DNA from: an uncultured Campylobacter sp.
GTDB lineage: Bacteria > Campylobacterota > Campylobacteria > Campylobacterales > Campylobacteraceae
DNA: 64,000 nt
NCBI RefSeq assembly: GCF_937973075.1
Contig: NZ_CALBWL010000051.1
Location: 18,851-82,850, forward strand
Direction of reading: 5' to 3'
Program-made: the position numbers and the translations under genes
Part shown: positions 43,336 through 51,965 of the stretch, piece after piece
Layout of the letters: every line of letters starts with the position of its first letter
Position numbering within the stretch: the stretch's first letter is position 1
The notes under the pieces: generated by a model
Databases searched by the model: none
Told to the model about the DNA's origin: nothing
Seen by the model: the letters and a program-made list of their open reading frames with translations, nothing else

Positions 43336-44052
43336 GCGCGGCGATCGGTCGTAATATCGCGCGATCGGTGATTTCGATTGCGAGCATTGCGTAATTGGTG
43401 CTTTTCGACCTTGCTTTGCTTCTGTGCTCAGCGGATATGTCGCGGGCGAGAGCGTCATAAAATTTTAAAGGGACTTGATCGCGAGGCGGTGCGGACGGCG
43501 CGCAAAGCTGCGCGATGGGGCGGAATTTTGGTTTTAAAATTTCAAAGCGTGCCTGATGCTTTGCCGCATATTTTTCATAGCGCTGTTGCGGTGCGCCGTG
43601 CGGCAAAACGTGAACGGCGCACGGTGCTTAAATTTAGCGTGCGGCTAGGATATTGCGCGTATTTGAAATTTTAAATTTATGCGATTGTGGGAGAGCTTTT
43701 TAAGCGAAATCCGCTTTTTAAATTTTAAGAATTTCAAAATTCTAAAAGATTTGGAATTTCTAAAAATTTTAAAATTTCAAGTCGTTTGAAATTTTAAAAT
43801 TTAGAATTCGGGTTTAAAATTTCAAAGTTTTGGTAAAGAGGTCTGTTTGATTTGCCGTATCCGATATCTCTTGGGGTAAATTTCATTTTATGTAAGTAGA
43901 TTTCGGCGCGATTTTAAATTTTCAAAACTCGCCGGAGCTTTTATATTTGAAGGCGCAAAACCTATTTTTGGAATTTTAAAATTCCAAAATACTTAAAATT
44001 TCACATATAATTTAGCGCTAAATTTTATGTGAAATTTTACAAGGACGGCTTT
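43336..44052. repeat. RAATTY array between secA and lolE
   Basis: No gene supported. About 23 RAATTY copies by my count, concentrated at 43620-44040 where runs such as AAAATTTTAAAATTTC alternate with GAATTC. No terminator for secA is identifiable within the repeats. Confidence 0.75.
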
Positions 44053-45243
44053 TTGGTAAAGTATTTATTATTCAAATATCTCAGATTCGACCGCTCTCAG
44101 CCCTTCATTACGCTTTCGGCGCTGCTTGCGTTCTTGGGCGTCGGCGTGGGGCTTACGGTGCTGATCGTCGCGATGGCGATAATGAACGGCTTTGATAAAG
44201 AATTCGAGCGCAAGCTCTTTACGATGAACTACCCGATCACGATCCACAGCCACTTTCGCGGCGGTATTTCAAAAGACGACGTGGAGGGGCTGCGGGCGGA
44301 CTTCCCCGATCTGATCTTTAGCCCCTACATCAGCTCGCAAGTCATCGCCAAAAGCGGCGAGAAGCTCGAGGGCGGGCTGATTTTCGGCGTAAATTTAGAC
44401 GACGAAAAGCGCATCAATTCCGTCGTCGCAGCAGGCGCCAAAGACGCCAATCTAACGGACTACGGCATCATGATAGGGCGCGGGATCAAGGACGAATTTA
44501 TGCTGGATGATGGCAGTAAGATCACGATGATCTTTACGAAGAGCGATCCGGGCGGCTTTGCGCTGATCCCTAAGATGAAGCGCTTTGATGTGCGCGCGGA
44601 TTTCAGCTCGGGGCTGATCGCCTACGACAAGGCGTATTCCTACGCGGATGCGAGCGATCTAGCCAAAATTTTGGGCTACGACGAGGGAACGTTCGACGGC
44701 GTGCATGTTTTTTCAAACGATCCGTTTAAAGACCTGGAGCGCATCAAAAAAAGCCTCCCCGGCGGCACTAACGCCGTGGGCTGGTGGCAGCAAAACGGCA
44801 ATTTTTTCAGCGCCCTTGCGCTTGAAAAGCGCGCGCTTTTCATCGTACTGATGCTAATAATTCTAGTCGCAAGCCTAAATATCGTAAGTTCGCTTCTGAT
44901 GACCGTGATGAACCGTCGCCAAGAGATCGCGCTTTTACTTAGCCTGGGAGCCAGCAAAAAGGAGGTCAAAAGGACCTTTTTCGCGCTTGGAGCCACGATC
45001 GGCGGCGGCGGCATCATATTCGGGCTTATTTTGGGCCTATTCGGCGTGTGGCTGCTCGGAAGCTTCGACATCGTAAATTTGCCCGCCGATGTCTACGGAA
45101 GCTCGAAGCTACCGATGGAGCTCTCGCTAGGCGATTTGGCGATGATTTTAATCGGCGCGGTGCTTATCGTGGCGCTATCGTCATGGTACCCGGCCAAAAA
45201 AGCCACGCAGATCGACGTTCTGCAAACACTGCGCAACGAGTAA
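44053..45243 (+). CDS. lolE: LolC/LolE-family lipoprotein-releasing ABC permease
   Basis: A 396-residue inner-membrane permease of the MacB/FtsX fold that extracts outer-membrane lipoproteins and hands them to LolA. An N-terminal helix (about 18-43, FITLSALLAFLGVGVGLTVL), a 200-residue periplasmic domain and three C-terminal helices (about 260-390) with MNRRQEIALLLSLGASKKEVKRTF (split about 282-305) as the ATPase-coupling region are all visible. Epsilonproteobacteria commonly have a single LolC/E-type permease. I chose the TTG at 44053 because AAGGA sits 7 nt upstream; the alternative GTG at 44029 has no ribosome site. The ATPase LolD is not in the window. Confidence 0.9.
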   Translation: MVKYLLFKYLRFDRSQPFITLSALLAFLGVGVGLTVLIVAMAIMNGFDKEFERKLFTMNYPITIHSHFRGGISKDDVEGLRADFPDLIFSPYISSQVIAKSGEKLEGGLIFGVNLDDEKRINSVVAAGAKDANLTDYGIMIGRGIKDEFMLDDGSKITMIFTKSDPGGFALIPKMKRFDVRADFSSGLIAYDKAYSYADASDLAKILGYDEGTFDGVHVFSNDPFKDLERIKKSLPGGTNAVGWWQQNGNFFSALALEKRALFIVLMLIILVASLNIVSSLLMTVMNRRQEIALLLSLGASKKEVKRTFFALGATIGGGGIIFGLILGLFGVWLLGSFDIVNLPADVYGSSKLPMELSLGDLAMILIGAVLIVALSSWYPAKKATQIDVLQTLRNE

Positions 45244-45597
45244 ATTTAAACGCGGCGCTTAAAATTTAGCTAAATTTTAAAATTTCAGAGCAGCGCGGTT
45301 ATATATTTAGCAGTGTATTTGGCGCGGCATTTCGGCGCGTGGGTAGAGGCTGCGCGATCTTGCGCGGCGCGCATCGCGTAAAATTGCACTAAATACGATT
45401 TGAGTCGCCAGAATTTTGATTCTTGCGCGAGATTATAAGCTGCGCGAAGCCTAAATTTTGACGAAATTTGTGTCGTTAGAATTCGCCAAAATTTTAAATT
45501 TCAAAGGGGATAAAATTTTTATGAGTGCTTTGAAAAATTTTATGAAATTTTGCAACCAATCAAAGATAAAATCATAAAAATTTTGAAAGGAGCTATG
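45244..45597. other. Intergenic region after lolE
   Basis: No gene supported. It contains AAATTT-rich runs and ends with AAAGGAG, the ribosome site of the small lipoprotein gene. Confidence 0.5.
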
Positions 45598-45732
45598 GTG
45601 CAAAAGATCGTTTTGTTTCTGTGCGCGGCGCTGTTTCTATGCGGCTGCTCTAGGAGCGGACCGCAAGATGTCCCAGAGCCAGAGCAAAATAAGGCACCGA
45701 GCCACCATTATACAGGCTACTATTACGCATAG
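45598..45732 (+). CDS. Small lipoprotein (44 residues)
   Basis: A tiny lipoprotein: VQKIVLFLCAALFLCGC, where LCGC is an acceptable lipobox with lipidated Cys17, then a 27-residue proline-rich, His/Tyr-ended tail (SRSGPQDVPEPEQNK and beyond, ending in YTGYYYA). GTG at 45598 is 5 nt from AAAGGAG; the ATG three bases earlier is only 2 nt away. The GCxxxGPxxxP arrangement after the lipobox recalls small LptM/YifL-type lipoproteins, a weak resemblance only. The same frame continues past TAG with coding-like sequence (see next entry), so it may be the start of a longer broken gene. Confidence 0.6.
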   Translation: MQKIVLFLCAALFLCGCSRSGPQDVPEPEQNKAPSHHYTGYYYA

Positions 45733-46033
45733 CGTATATTGCGCGGCGGGCGGCGATACGAGACGTTTAACGGCGAGAAAATGGAAACATTGTAGTTCTT
45801 GCTCATTCGTGGACAAAAGCTCTCAAGCCTGCAATACGAGCCTTAGCAGCGTCTCGGCCTGAATGTAGCGGCGACAAGGCGTCCATCCGTCTATAATGAC
45901 GATAAAATTTAGGCTTATTTGAGCAGGACGAAATTCTTTTTAAAATTCTTTCGAATTCCCATAAATCCTGCTAAATAAATCTAAATTTTATAAATTTTAG
46001 GGTAACATTCCCTATTTTTCAAAAAGGCTTTAA
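45733..46033 (+). other. In-frame continuation with only TAG stops; leader of folD
   Basis: Read in the frame of the lipoprotein gene, the DNA to 45912 is interrupted only by TAG (45730, 45793, 45844, 45910), with plausible protein between: GRRYETFNGEKMETL, FLLIRGQKLSSLQYEP and QRLGLNVAATRRPSVYNDDK. This may be the remains of a longer lipoprotein gene. The last 120 bp are the AT-rich leader of folD, with no clear promoter. Confidence 0.35.
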
Positions 46034-46891
46034 ATGACTTTAATCGACGGCAAAAGCATAAGCGCAAAGGTAAAAGAGGAGATCAAATCGGCCGCTTCGG
46101 ATCTTGCCGCAAAGGGCGTAGAGCCCGCGCTGGCGGTGATTTTGGTAGGCGAGGACGCGGCTAGTAAGACCTATGTCGCGAGCAAGGAAAAAGCCTGCGC
46201 TGTCTGTGGGATCCGCTCCGTAGCGCACCGCTTGAGCTCCGACGTGAGCGAGGCGGCGCTTTTAGAACTGATAGAAAATTTAAACGATGACGAAAGTATC
46301 GACGGCATCTTGGTGCAGTTGCCGCTTCCAAAGCACATTGATACGAATAAAATTTTAGAAAAAATAAGCCCGCAAAAGGACGTGGACGGATTTAGTGCGA
46401 TAAACGTAGGCAAGCTTACTAGCGGGCTTTCGGACGGTTTTGTGCCTTGCACTCCGCTTGGCGTGATGCGCCTGCTTGAGGAATACGGCGTGCAGATCGC
46501 GGGCAAAAATGCCGTCGTGCTGGGTCGCAGTAATATCGTCGGAAAGCCGATGGTGAGCTTGCTTCTAAATGCCGATGCCACCGTCACTATCGCTCATAGC
46601 AAGACGAAAGACTTAAAGCGGCTTTGCGCAGACGCCGACATTTTGGTCGCGGCGGTCGGCAGAACCCGTTTTGTGGGCGCCGATATGGTAAAACAAGGCG
46701 CGGTGGTGATCGATGTGGGGATCAATCGCGGCGAGGACGGCAAGCTAAGAGGTGACGTCGATTTTGAAGCAGTCGCGCCAAAATGCTCGTTCATCACACC
46801 CGTGCCCGGAGGTGTGGGGCCGATGACGATTGCGATGCTTTTGAGCAATACGATAAAATCGGCGAAAAATCGCTTAAGACAAAGAGCCTAA
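46034..46891 (+). CDS. folD: Methylenetetrahydrofolate dehydrogenase/cyclohydrolase
   Basis: A 285-residue bifunctional enzyme interconverting 5,10-methylene-, methenyl- and 10-formyl-tetrahydrofolate with NADP. The substrate site SKTYVASKEKAC (about 48-59, with catalytic Lys near 56), ILVQLPLPKHID (about 95-106), the Rossmann loop VVLGRSNIVGKPM (about 160-172) and C-terminal PVPGGVGPMTIAML (about 256-269) are all conserved. It is the first gene of a tight operon; lepB begins immediately after its stop. Confidence 0.97.
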   Translation: MTLIDGKSISAKVKEEIKSAASDLAAKGVEPALAVILVGEDAASKTYVASKEKACAVCGIRSVAHRLSSDVSEAALLELIENLNDDESIDGILVQLPLPKHIDTNKILEKISPQKDVDGFSAINVGKLTSGLSDGFVPCTPLGVMRLLEEYGVQIAGKNAVVLGRSNIVGKPMVSLLLNADATVTIAHSKTKDLKRLCADADILVAAVGRTRFVGADMVKQGAVVIDVGINRGEDGKLRGDVDFEAVAPKCSFITPVPGGVGPMTIAMLLSNTIKSAKNRLRQRA

Positions 46892-47737
46892 ATGAAAATA
46901 CTAAGCAAAATTTATAAATTTTTATCGAGTTGGACGGGGACGGTCATCGTCGTTTTATTCGTCATTCTTTTTGTTGCGCAAGCCTTCGTGATCCCCAGCG
47001 GATCGATGCGCACTACTCTTTTGGAGGGTGATTTTTTATTCGTTAAAAAATTTAGCTACGGCATCCCGACCCCGCATATTCCATTTGTAGAGTGGCAGGT
47101 GGCTCCGGACAGCGATGGCGACGGGCATATTATCCGAGGCGAGGGTCCGAAACGCGGCGACATCGTGGTTTTTCGCTATCCGATTAATGAAAAAATGCAC
47201 TTTGTAAAGCGAAATTTTGCCGTAGGCGGCGACGAGGTGATATTTGATCTGAATAATTTCTACCTTCGTCCGCATGAAGGCGACGAGTTCATTGCTGCGA
47301 ACTATGATGCTCGCGACATTGTGATTTTAGGTGGCGAAAAATATGTCAAAGAGCCGTATAAATTTAAGGGCATTCACTACGACCCTAATGCTAGAAACTC
47401 AATGCTAACAAATGTCAAAATCGCACTTGAGAAGGGTGAGCTTTCTATGAAGCCCATTAGTCTAAGTGAAATTCCTCACAGCTTCGAAGCTGCGGGGATA
47501 AGCTTCAATGCCTTTTACATCAAAGTGCCGCAGGATGAGTATTTTATGATAGGCGATAATCGAAATAATTCCGCCGATAGCCGCTTTTGGGGTCCGGTAC
47601 CTTATCGTCTGATCGTCGGTAAGCCGTGGTTTACATATTTTAGTATCGATGCCGATCGCAAGATCCGCTGGGAGCGAATCGGACGCTTCGTCGATACCTT
47701 GCAAAACGACGAGAGCCTAATCTATGAGCAAAAATAA
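46892..47737 (+). CDS. lepB: Signal peptidase I
   Basis: A 281-residue membrane protease removing signal peptides of exported proteins. A transmembrane anchor (about 15-34) precedes the catalytic Ser38 (IPSGSMRTTL), and the general base is Lys106 in HFVKRNFAVGGDEV. Box E, GDNRNNSADSRFWG, lies near 222-235. Only one N-terminal helix is evident, as in other epsilonproteobacteria. Its ATG follows directly on the folD stop, so it depends on translational coupling. Confidence 0.96.
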   Translation: MKILSKIYKFLSSWTGTVIVVLFVILFVAQAFVIPSGSMRTTLLEGDFLFVKKFSYGIPTPHIPFVEWQVAPDSDGDGHIIRGEGPKRGDIVVFRYPINEKMHFVKRNFAVGGDEVIFDLNNFYLRPHEGDEFIAANYDARDIVILGGEKYVKEPYKFKGIHYDPNARNSMLTNVKIALEKGELSMKPISLSEIPHSFEAAGISFNAFYIKVPQDEYFMIGDNRNNSADSRFWGPVPYRLIVGKPWFTYFSIDADRKIRWERIGRFVDTLQNDESLIYEQK

Positions 47738-47746
47738 GGAGCGGCA

Positions 47747-49126
47747 ATGCAAATAAATAAAATTTTCATAGCGAGCGATCACGCGGGCTTTCGTGCCAAG
47801 GAGCAAGCCAAAAAAGCGCTCGCCGCTTTAGGTTACGAAGCGGTCGATCTTGGCACGCACAGCGCAGAAGCGAGCGTGGACTATCCCGATTTTGCGGACA
47901 CACTGGCTGATAAAATTTTAGCCGAATGTGAAGCCTGCGCGCGAAGTGGAAATTTTAAAGAAAACGACGGCATAAATTCTGCTGCAGCCGCGGAAAATTC
48001 TGAAGCAGGCGGTAATAGCGGCAGCGAAAATTCCAGCGCGAGTATAAACGGTAGCGGAAATTTTAACGACGCCGTACAATGTAGCGGGAAAAATGAAAAT
48101 TTTAACGTTATAAAAAATGCTAGTCGTCAAAATTTTAACGCTAGCGAAAGCATGACTACCTGCGTAAACGCAGCCGTAAGCCCGAATGCGAGCAAAGATA
48201 AAATTTTAAATTCCACCGACTACGGCATTTACGGCGTTTTGATTTGCGGTACTGGCATCGGTATCAGCATCGCTGCAAATCGCCACGCTCACATCCGCTG
48301 CGCGCTGTGTCATGACGCGACGAGCGCTAGACTAGCTAGAGAGCACAACGACGCCAACGTCCTAGCCTTCGGCGAGCGATTAATGGGCGCGCTGGTGATC
48401 GGAGATATGATTAGGGCGTTTTTTAGCACCGATTTTGCGGGCGGTAGGCACATTAAGCGCGTCGCAAAGCTAGGTGCTTGCGGTAGTGCGAATTGCGCGC
48501 ATGGATTTGATGGGGAGAATTTCATGCAGAACTCCGCTCAAAATTTTACGGAACAAAGCTATAGCGCTAATTTAAATGGGCGGAATTCCAAATTAAGCTT
48601 CGGTGGTAAAAATCCTTCCGACAAAAATCCTATCGACACGGATTCCGCGTCAAATTTTGCACGGAGCTTTAACGATAAAAATTCCTTATTTACCGGCGAG
48701 AATTCCTTGATAGGCTTTTGCGGTGCACGTCATATAAATTTAGATTCGACACACGCAAAGATAATCTTTAATGAGAAAAATCCGCTAGATAAAAATTCCA
48801 CTAGCACAAATTCTACGTTAAATTTTACGCGCGCGAGCGTTTGCGAGAAAAATTTTGCTCAAAAAGCTAGCCGCAAATATTTTGTCGGTTTGAACCCAGC
48901 AATTATAAATTTCAAGGCTACAAATTCCGTCTGTGTGAGTGTTAAGCTAAAAAGCATGAATTGCGCTAGTGCGGGTTTAACAGATGCGAATTCTGCTATT
49001 ACGAGCGTAAATTTAAAGGAAGCAAATCTTTCTAGTGCGTATTTTAAAAACCTAAATTCTGTCTATTTTAACGCAACACCCGCTACTATGCGCTTTGCAA
49101 ATCCAAATGAAGGAGGCGAGCAATGA
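47747..49126 (+). CDS. rpiB: Ribose-5-phosphate isomerase B with two massive low-complexity additions
   Basis: A pentose-phosphate isomerase core spread over a 459-residue protein; ordinary RpiB has about 145 residues. The core is IFIASDHAGFRAKE (6-19) to DTLADKILAE (51-60), then ICGTGIGISIAANRHAHIRCAL (166-187, with catalytic Cys167), HNDANVLAFGERLMG (200-214) and GGRHIKRVAKL (232-242). Residues 61-157 interrupt it just before the active-site cysteine strand, and residues 243-459 extend the C-terminus. Both additions consist of Asn/Ser/Lys-rich N-S, N-F, K-N pairs, and their DNA carries about 26 RAATTY hexamers. The frame stays open through all of it, and AAGGAG precedes the ATG. Whether the enzyme is active is unknown. 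Confidence 0.93.
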   Translation: MQINKIFIASDHAGFRAKEQAKKALAALGYEAVDLGTHSAEASVDYPDFADTLADKILAECEACARSGNFKENDGINSAAAAENSEAGGNSGSENSSASINGSGNFNDAVQCSGKNENFNVIKNASRQNFNASESMTTCVNAAVSPNASKDKILNSTDYGIYGVLICGTGIGISIAANRHAHIRCALCHDATSARLAREHNDANVLAFGERLMGALVIGDMIRAFFSTDFAGGRHIKRVAKLGACGSANCAHGFDGENFMQNSAQNFTEQSYSANLNGRNSKLSFGGKNPSDKNPIDTDSASNFARSFNDKNSLFTGENSLIGFCGARHINLDSTHAKIIFNEKNPLDKNSTSTNSTLNFTRASVCEKNFAQKASRKYFVGLNPAIINFKATNSVCVSVKLKSMNCASAGLTDANSAITSVNLKEANLSSAYFKNLNSVYFNATPATMRFANPNEGGEQ

Positions 49127-49365
49127 GCGTAGTATTAGGCGTTTTAGCGCTATTTTTTGCAGCACTACTTATTCTATCGATTCGAAAAAATTCTAAAATT
49201 TACGCCTTACTTCGCAAGAGCGAAGAGAGAATTTCAAAGCTTAAAAGCGATAATGAAAAGCTCAAAACTGCCCTTCGCTTCGGCATTGAGGCCCTACAAA
49301 ACGAGGAGAGCGAAAACTGCAGCTTAAAAATCCAAAACGCAAGATTGAAAAGAGGTAAGCTATGA
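49123..49365 (+). CDS. Small membrane-anchored coiled-coil protein
   Basis: An 80-residue protein: one transmembrane helix (VVLGVLALFFAALLILSI, 3-20) then a charged heptad-patterned helix (KSEERISKLKSDNEKLKTAL and on to the end). The layout resembles small envelope scaffolds, but no family is recognised. It overlaps rpiB upstream and apt downstream by 4 bp each (ATGA), with AAGGAGG before its own ATG, so it is clearly part of the operon. Confidence 0.8.
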   Translation: MSVVLGVLALFFAALLILSIRKNSKIYALLRKSEERISKLKSDNEKLKTALRFGIEALQNEESENCSLKIQNARLKRGKL

Positions 49366-49910
49366 AAAGCCTAAGCAGCGAGCAAAAAAGCTATTTATTT
49401 CGCTCGATCCGCACCGTGCGCGACTTCCCAAAGCCCGGTATTTTGTTTTACGATATCACGACGCTCGTAGGCGATCGCGAGGCGTTTAATTTCCTGCTTG
49501 ATCATCTAGCCGAGCGCTACGCCGATTACGGACTTGATTACATAGTAGGCATAGAAAGTCGCGGATTTATTTTTGCAGCGGCACTTGCTGCGAGGTTGAG
49601 GGTCGCTTTTGTGCCAATTAGAAAGCCAAAGAAGCTTCCTTATATTACGATTTCGCAAAAATACAGCCTTGAATACGGCTTCGATCAGGTCGAGATGCAT
49701 GTGGATGCATTCTCCGGCGTGCAGGATGCCAAGGTGCTGCTAATTGACGATCTTATCGCCACCGGAGGCACGGCGCGCGCGGCATTAGATCTCATCGCGC
49801 AGACGCAGGCCAAGTGCGTCGAGGCGTGCTTTTTATTAAATTTGCGCGAGTTAAACGATCTAGGCGAATTTTCGCGCCGCACAAACGTTTATTGCGTTTT
49901 AGAGGCGTAA
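49362..49910 (+). CDS. apt: Adenine phosphoribosyltransferase
   Basis: A 182-residue purine-salvage enzyme joining adenine and PRPP to AMP. The IRTVRDFPKPGILFYDITTL N-terminus (17-36) and the GIESRGFIFAAALAARL block (63-79) are characteristic, and the PRPP loop is VLLIDDLIATGGTARAALDL (126-145). The start overlaps the previous stop (ATGA). Length is normal and no insert is present, unlike its operon partner rpiB. Confidence 0.97.
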   Translation: MKSLSSEQKSYLFRSIRTVRDFPKPGILFYDITTLVGDREAFNFLLDHLAERYADYGLDYIVGIESRGFIFAAALAARLRVAFVPIRKPKKLPYITISQKYSLEYGFDQVEMHVDAFSGVQDAKVLLIDDLIATGGTARAALDLIAQTQAKCVEACFLLNLRELNDLGEFSRRTNVYCVLEA

Positions 49911-49912
49911 TT

Positions 49913-50530
49913 TTGGAAGAGCTACTTAAAAATTTATTACAAGAATACCACCAATACGCCTATATCGTGCTTTTTGTTTGGTGTATTTTAGAAGGCGAAA
50001 TCGCACTGATTTTAGGCGGCATAATGGCGCACGAGGGGCACATAAATTTGCCGCTAGGTATCTTTGTCGCGGGTCTTGGGGCATTTTGCGGCGATCAGTT
50101 TTATTTTTATATCGGTCGCTACAACAAAAAATATATCAGTAAAAAGCTCGCGGCGCAGCGCCGAAAATTTGCGATTGCACACCTACTTTTGCAACGCTAC
50201 GGCTGGCCGATAATTTTAATGCAGCGCTATATGTATGGCTTCCGCGTCATCATCCCGATGAGTATCGGTATAACTCGCTACAGCGCAAAGAAATTTGCGA
50301 TTATCAATCTTTTTAGCGCTTGGTGCTGGTCGGGTGCGACGATGGTTTTAGCGTGGTATTTCGGCGAGGAGATCTGGAGCGGGCTGCGGCTAATCGAGCA
50401 ACACTGGTATTTTGCGATACCTATCATAGGTGGAATTTTATATCTATTTTTTAGGTTATTTAAACGTATGGAAAATCACTTTATGAACTCACGAAAGGAA
50501 CGAGATGAAAGTAAAACTGCTAGATCGTAA
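49913..50530 (+). CDS. DedA family inner-membrane protein (second copy)
   Basis: A 205-residue DedA/SNARE-associated membrane protein, distinct from the one at 586-1185. The WCILEGEIALILGGIMAHEG block (about 20-39) with its conserved acidic residue, DQFYFYIGRYNKKYI (about 62-76) and QRYMYGFRVIIPMSIGITRY (about 102-121) are family landmarks, and the C-terminus is basic and cytoplasmic. I chose the TTG at 49913, 2 nt after the apt stop, with AGAGG 7 nt upstream; longer forms would overlap apt. The end overlaps pepA by 26 bp. Confidence 0.87.
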   Translation: MEELLKNLLQEYHQYAYIVLFVWCILEGEIALILGGIMAHEGHINLPLGIFVAGLGAFCGDQFYFYIGRYNKKYISKKLAAQRRKFAIAHLLLQRYGWPIILMQRYMYGFRVIIPMSIGITRYSAKKFAIINLFSAWCWSGATMVLAWYFGEEIWSGLRLIEQHWYFAIPIIGGILYLFFRLFKRMENHFMNSRKERDESKTARS

Positions 50531-51965
50531 AATTAACGAGATAGAGGCGGATTTTGAAGTTATTTTGGTCGTGGATAAAAATTTAAATCACGAATTTATT
50601 AAAGACGCGGATAAGTTTGCGCTTTTTAACTACAAAGGCGAGGGCAATCTACTCCTTGCCGAGAGCGGGCGGCTGTACGTAGGGATCAAAGAGCTTAGCT
50701 TCGATAGGTTGCGAGCGGCGCTTGCGAGCGCATACAATGTGCTTAAGGGCTACGCGATCAAAAATTTTAAAATCGCCTTTTATAAATGCGGCTGCGACCG
50801 CAGAAGCACGATGGCGATGGTCGAGGGCGTGCTTTTGGGCGGTTATGAGTTTAACAAATACAAAAGCGATAAAAAAAACTCCAGCTTGAATGAAATTTTA
50901 ATCTCGACGCAGGAGTACGGCGGCAGTAGCCTCGACGTGCAAAAGATGAACTACGGCGTGCAGCAGGGCACCGTGATGGCAAACGCCGCAAATTTCACGC
51001 GCGACGGCGTCAATGAGATTCCTGAAATTTACACGCCCGAAAAGATGGCGAGCGAGGCTGAAATTTTGGCGTCTAACTACGACGACGTGAGCGTTAAAAT
51101 TTACGACGAGGACTTTTTGCGCGAGCAGAATATGAATGCGTTTTTGGCGGTCAATCGCTCCAGCGCTCATCCACCGCGCCTCATCCATCTGATCTATAAG
51201 CCGCAGCGCTGCTTAAAGCGCGTCGTTTTCGTGGGCAAAGGGCTTACTTATGACAGCGGCGGGCTAAGTCTGAAGCCGAGCGATTATATGCTTACGATGA
51301 AAAGCGACAAAAGCGGCGCGCTTGCCGCGATGGGCATCATCAAGGGCGCCGCTGAGCTTGAGCTGCCGTTTGAGATACATGCGGTCATCGGCGCTACCGA
51401 GAATATGATCGGCGGCGATTCGTATAAGCCCGACGACGTGCTACTTAGCCGCAGCGGCGTAAGCATAGAGGTGCGAAACACCGACGCAGAGGGCAGGCTC
51501 GTGCTCGCCGACTGCTTAAGCTACGCGCAGGATCTTGCCCCCGATCTGCTAATCGATATGGCGACGCTAACAGGCGCTTGCGTTGTGGGGCTTGGCGAAT
51601 ACACTAGCGGCATCATGGGAAACAGCGAGGAGCTAAAGCGTAAATTTAAAGATCTTAGCGATTGTAGCGGCGAGCTATTTAGCATTTTGGAATTTAACGA
51701 TTATCTGCGCGAGCTAATCAAAAGCAGTATCGCGGATGTCTCCAACTGCGCTTCCAGCAGGTACGGCGGCGCGATAACTGCGGGACTATTTTTGGATAAA
51801 TTTATAAAAGACGAGTATAAAGACAGGTGGCTGCACCTTGATATCGCAGGACCTGCGTATCTGGAAAAGGCGTGGGGCTATTACGCCGCGGGCGCGACTG
51901 GCGCAGGCGTGAGAGCAAACTTATATTTCTTGCAGGCTCTAGCCAAAGAGCTGAAGGACGCGTAA
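50505..51965 (+). CDS. pepA: Cytosol (leucyl) aminopeptidase
   Basis: A 486-residue M17 metallopeptidase releasing N-terminal residues; in some bacteria PepA also binds DNA. The metal-binding C-terminal domain has GKGLTYDSGGLSLKPSDYML (about 245-264, with Lys and Asp ligands), KSDKSGALAAMG (about 266-277) and the signature NTDAEGRLVLAD (about 325-336). The N-terminal regulatory domain is about 150 residues. AAAGGAA lies before the ATG, which is inside the end of the dedA gene. Its stop abuts the ychF start. Confidence 0.96.
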   Translation: MKVKLLDRKINEIEADFEVILVVDKNLNHEFIKDADKFALFNYKGEGNLLLAESGRLYVGIKELSFDRLRAALASAYNVLKGYAIKNFKIAFYKCGCDRRSTMAMVEGVLLGGYEFNKYKSDKKNSSLNEILISTQEYGGSSLDVQKMNYGVQQGTVMANAANFTRDGVNEIPEIYTPEKMASEAEILASNYDDVSVKIYDEDFLREQNMNAFLAVNRSSAHPPRLIHLIYKPQRCLKRVVFVGKGLTYDSGGLSLKPSDYMLTMKSDKSGALAAMGIIKGAAELELPFEIHAVIGATENMIGGDSYKPDDVLLSRSGVSIEVRNTDAEGRLVLADCLSYAQDLAPDLLIDMATLTGACVVGLGEYTSGIMGNSEELKRKFKDLSDCSGELFSILEFNDYLRELIKSSIADVSNCASSRYGGAITAGLFLDKFIKDEYKDRWLHLDIAGPAYLEKAWGYYAAGATGAGVRANLYFLQALAKELKDA

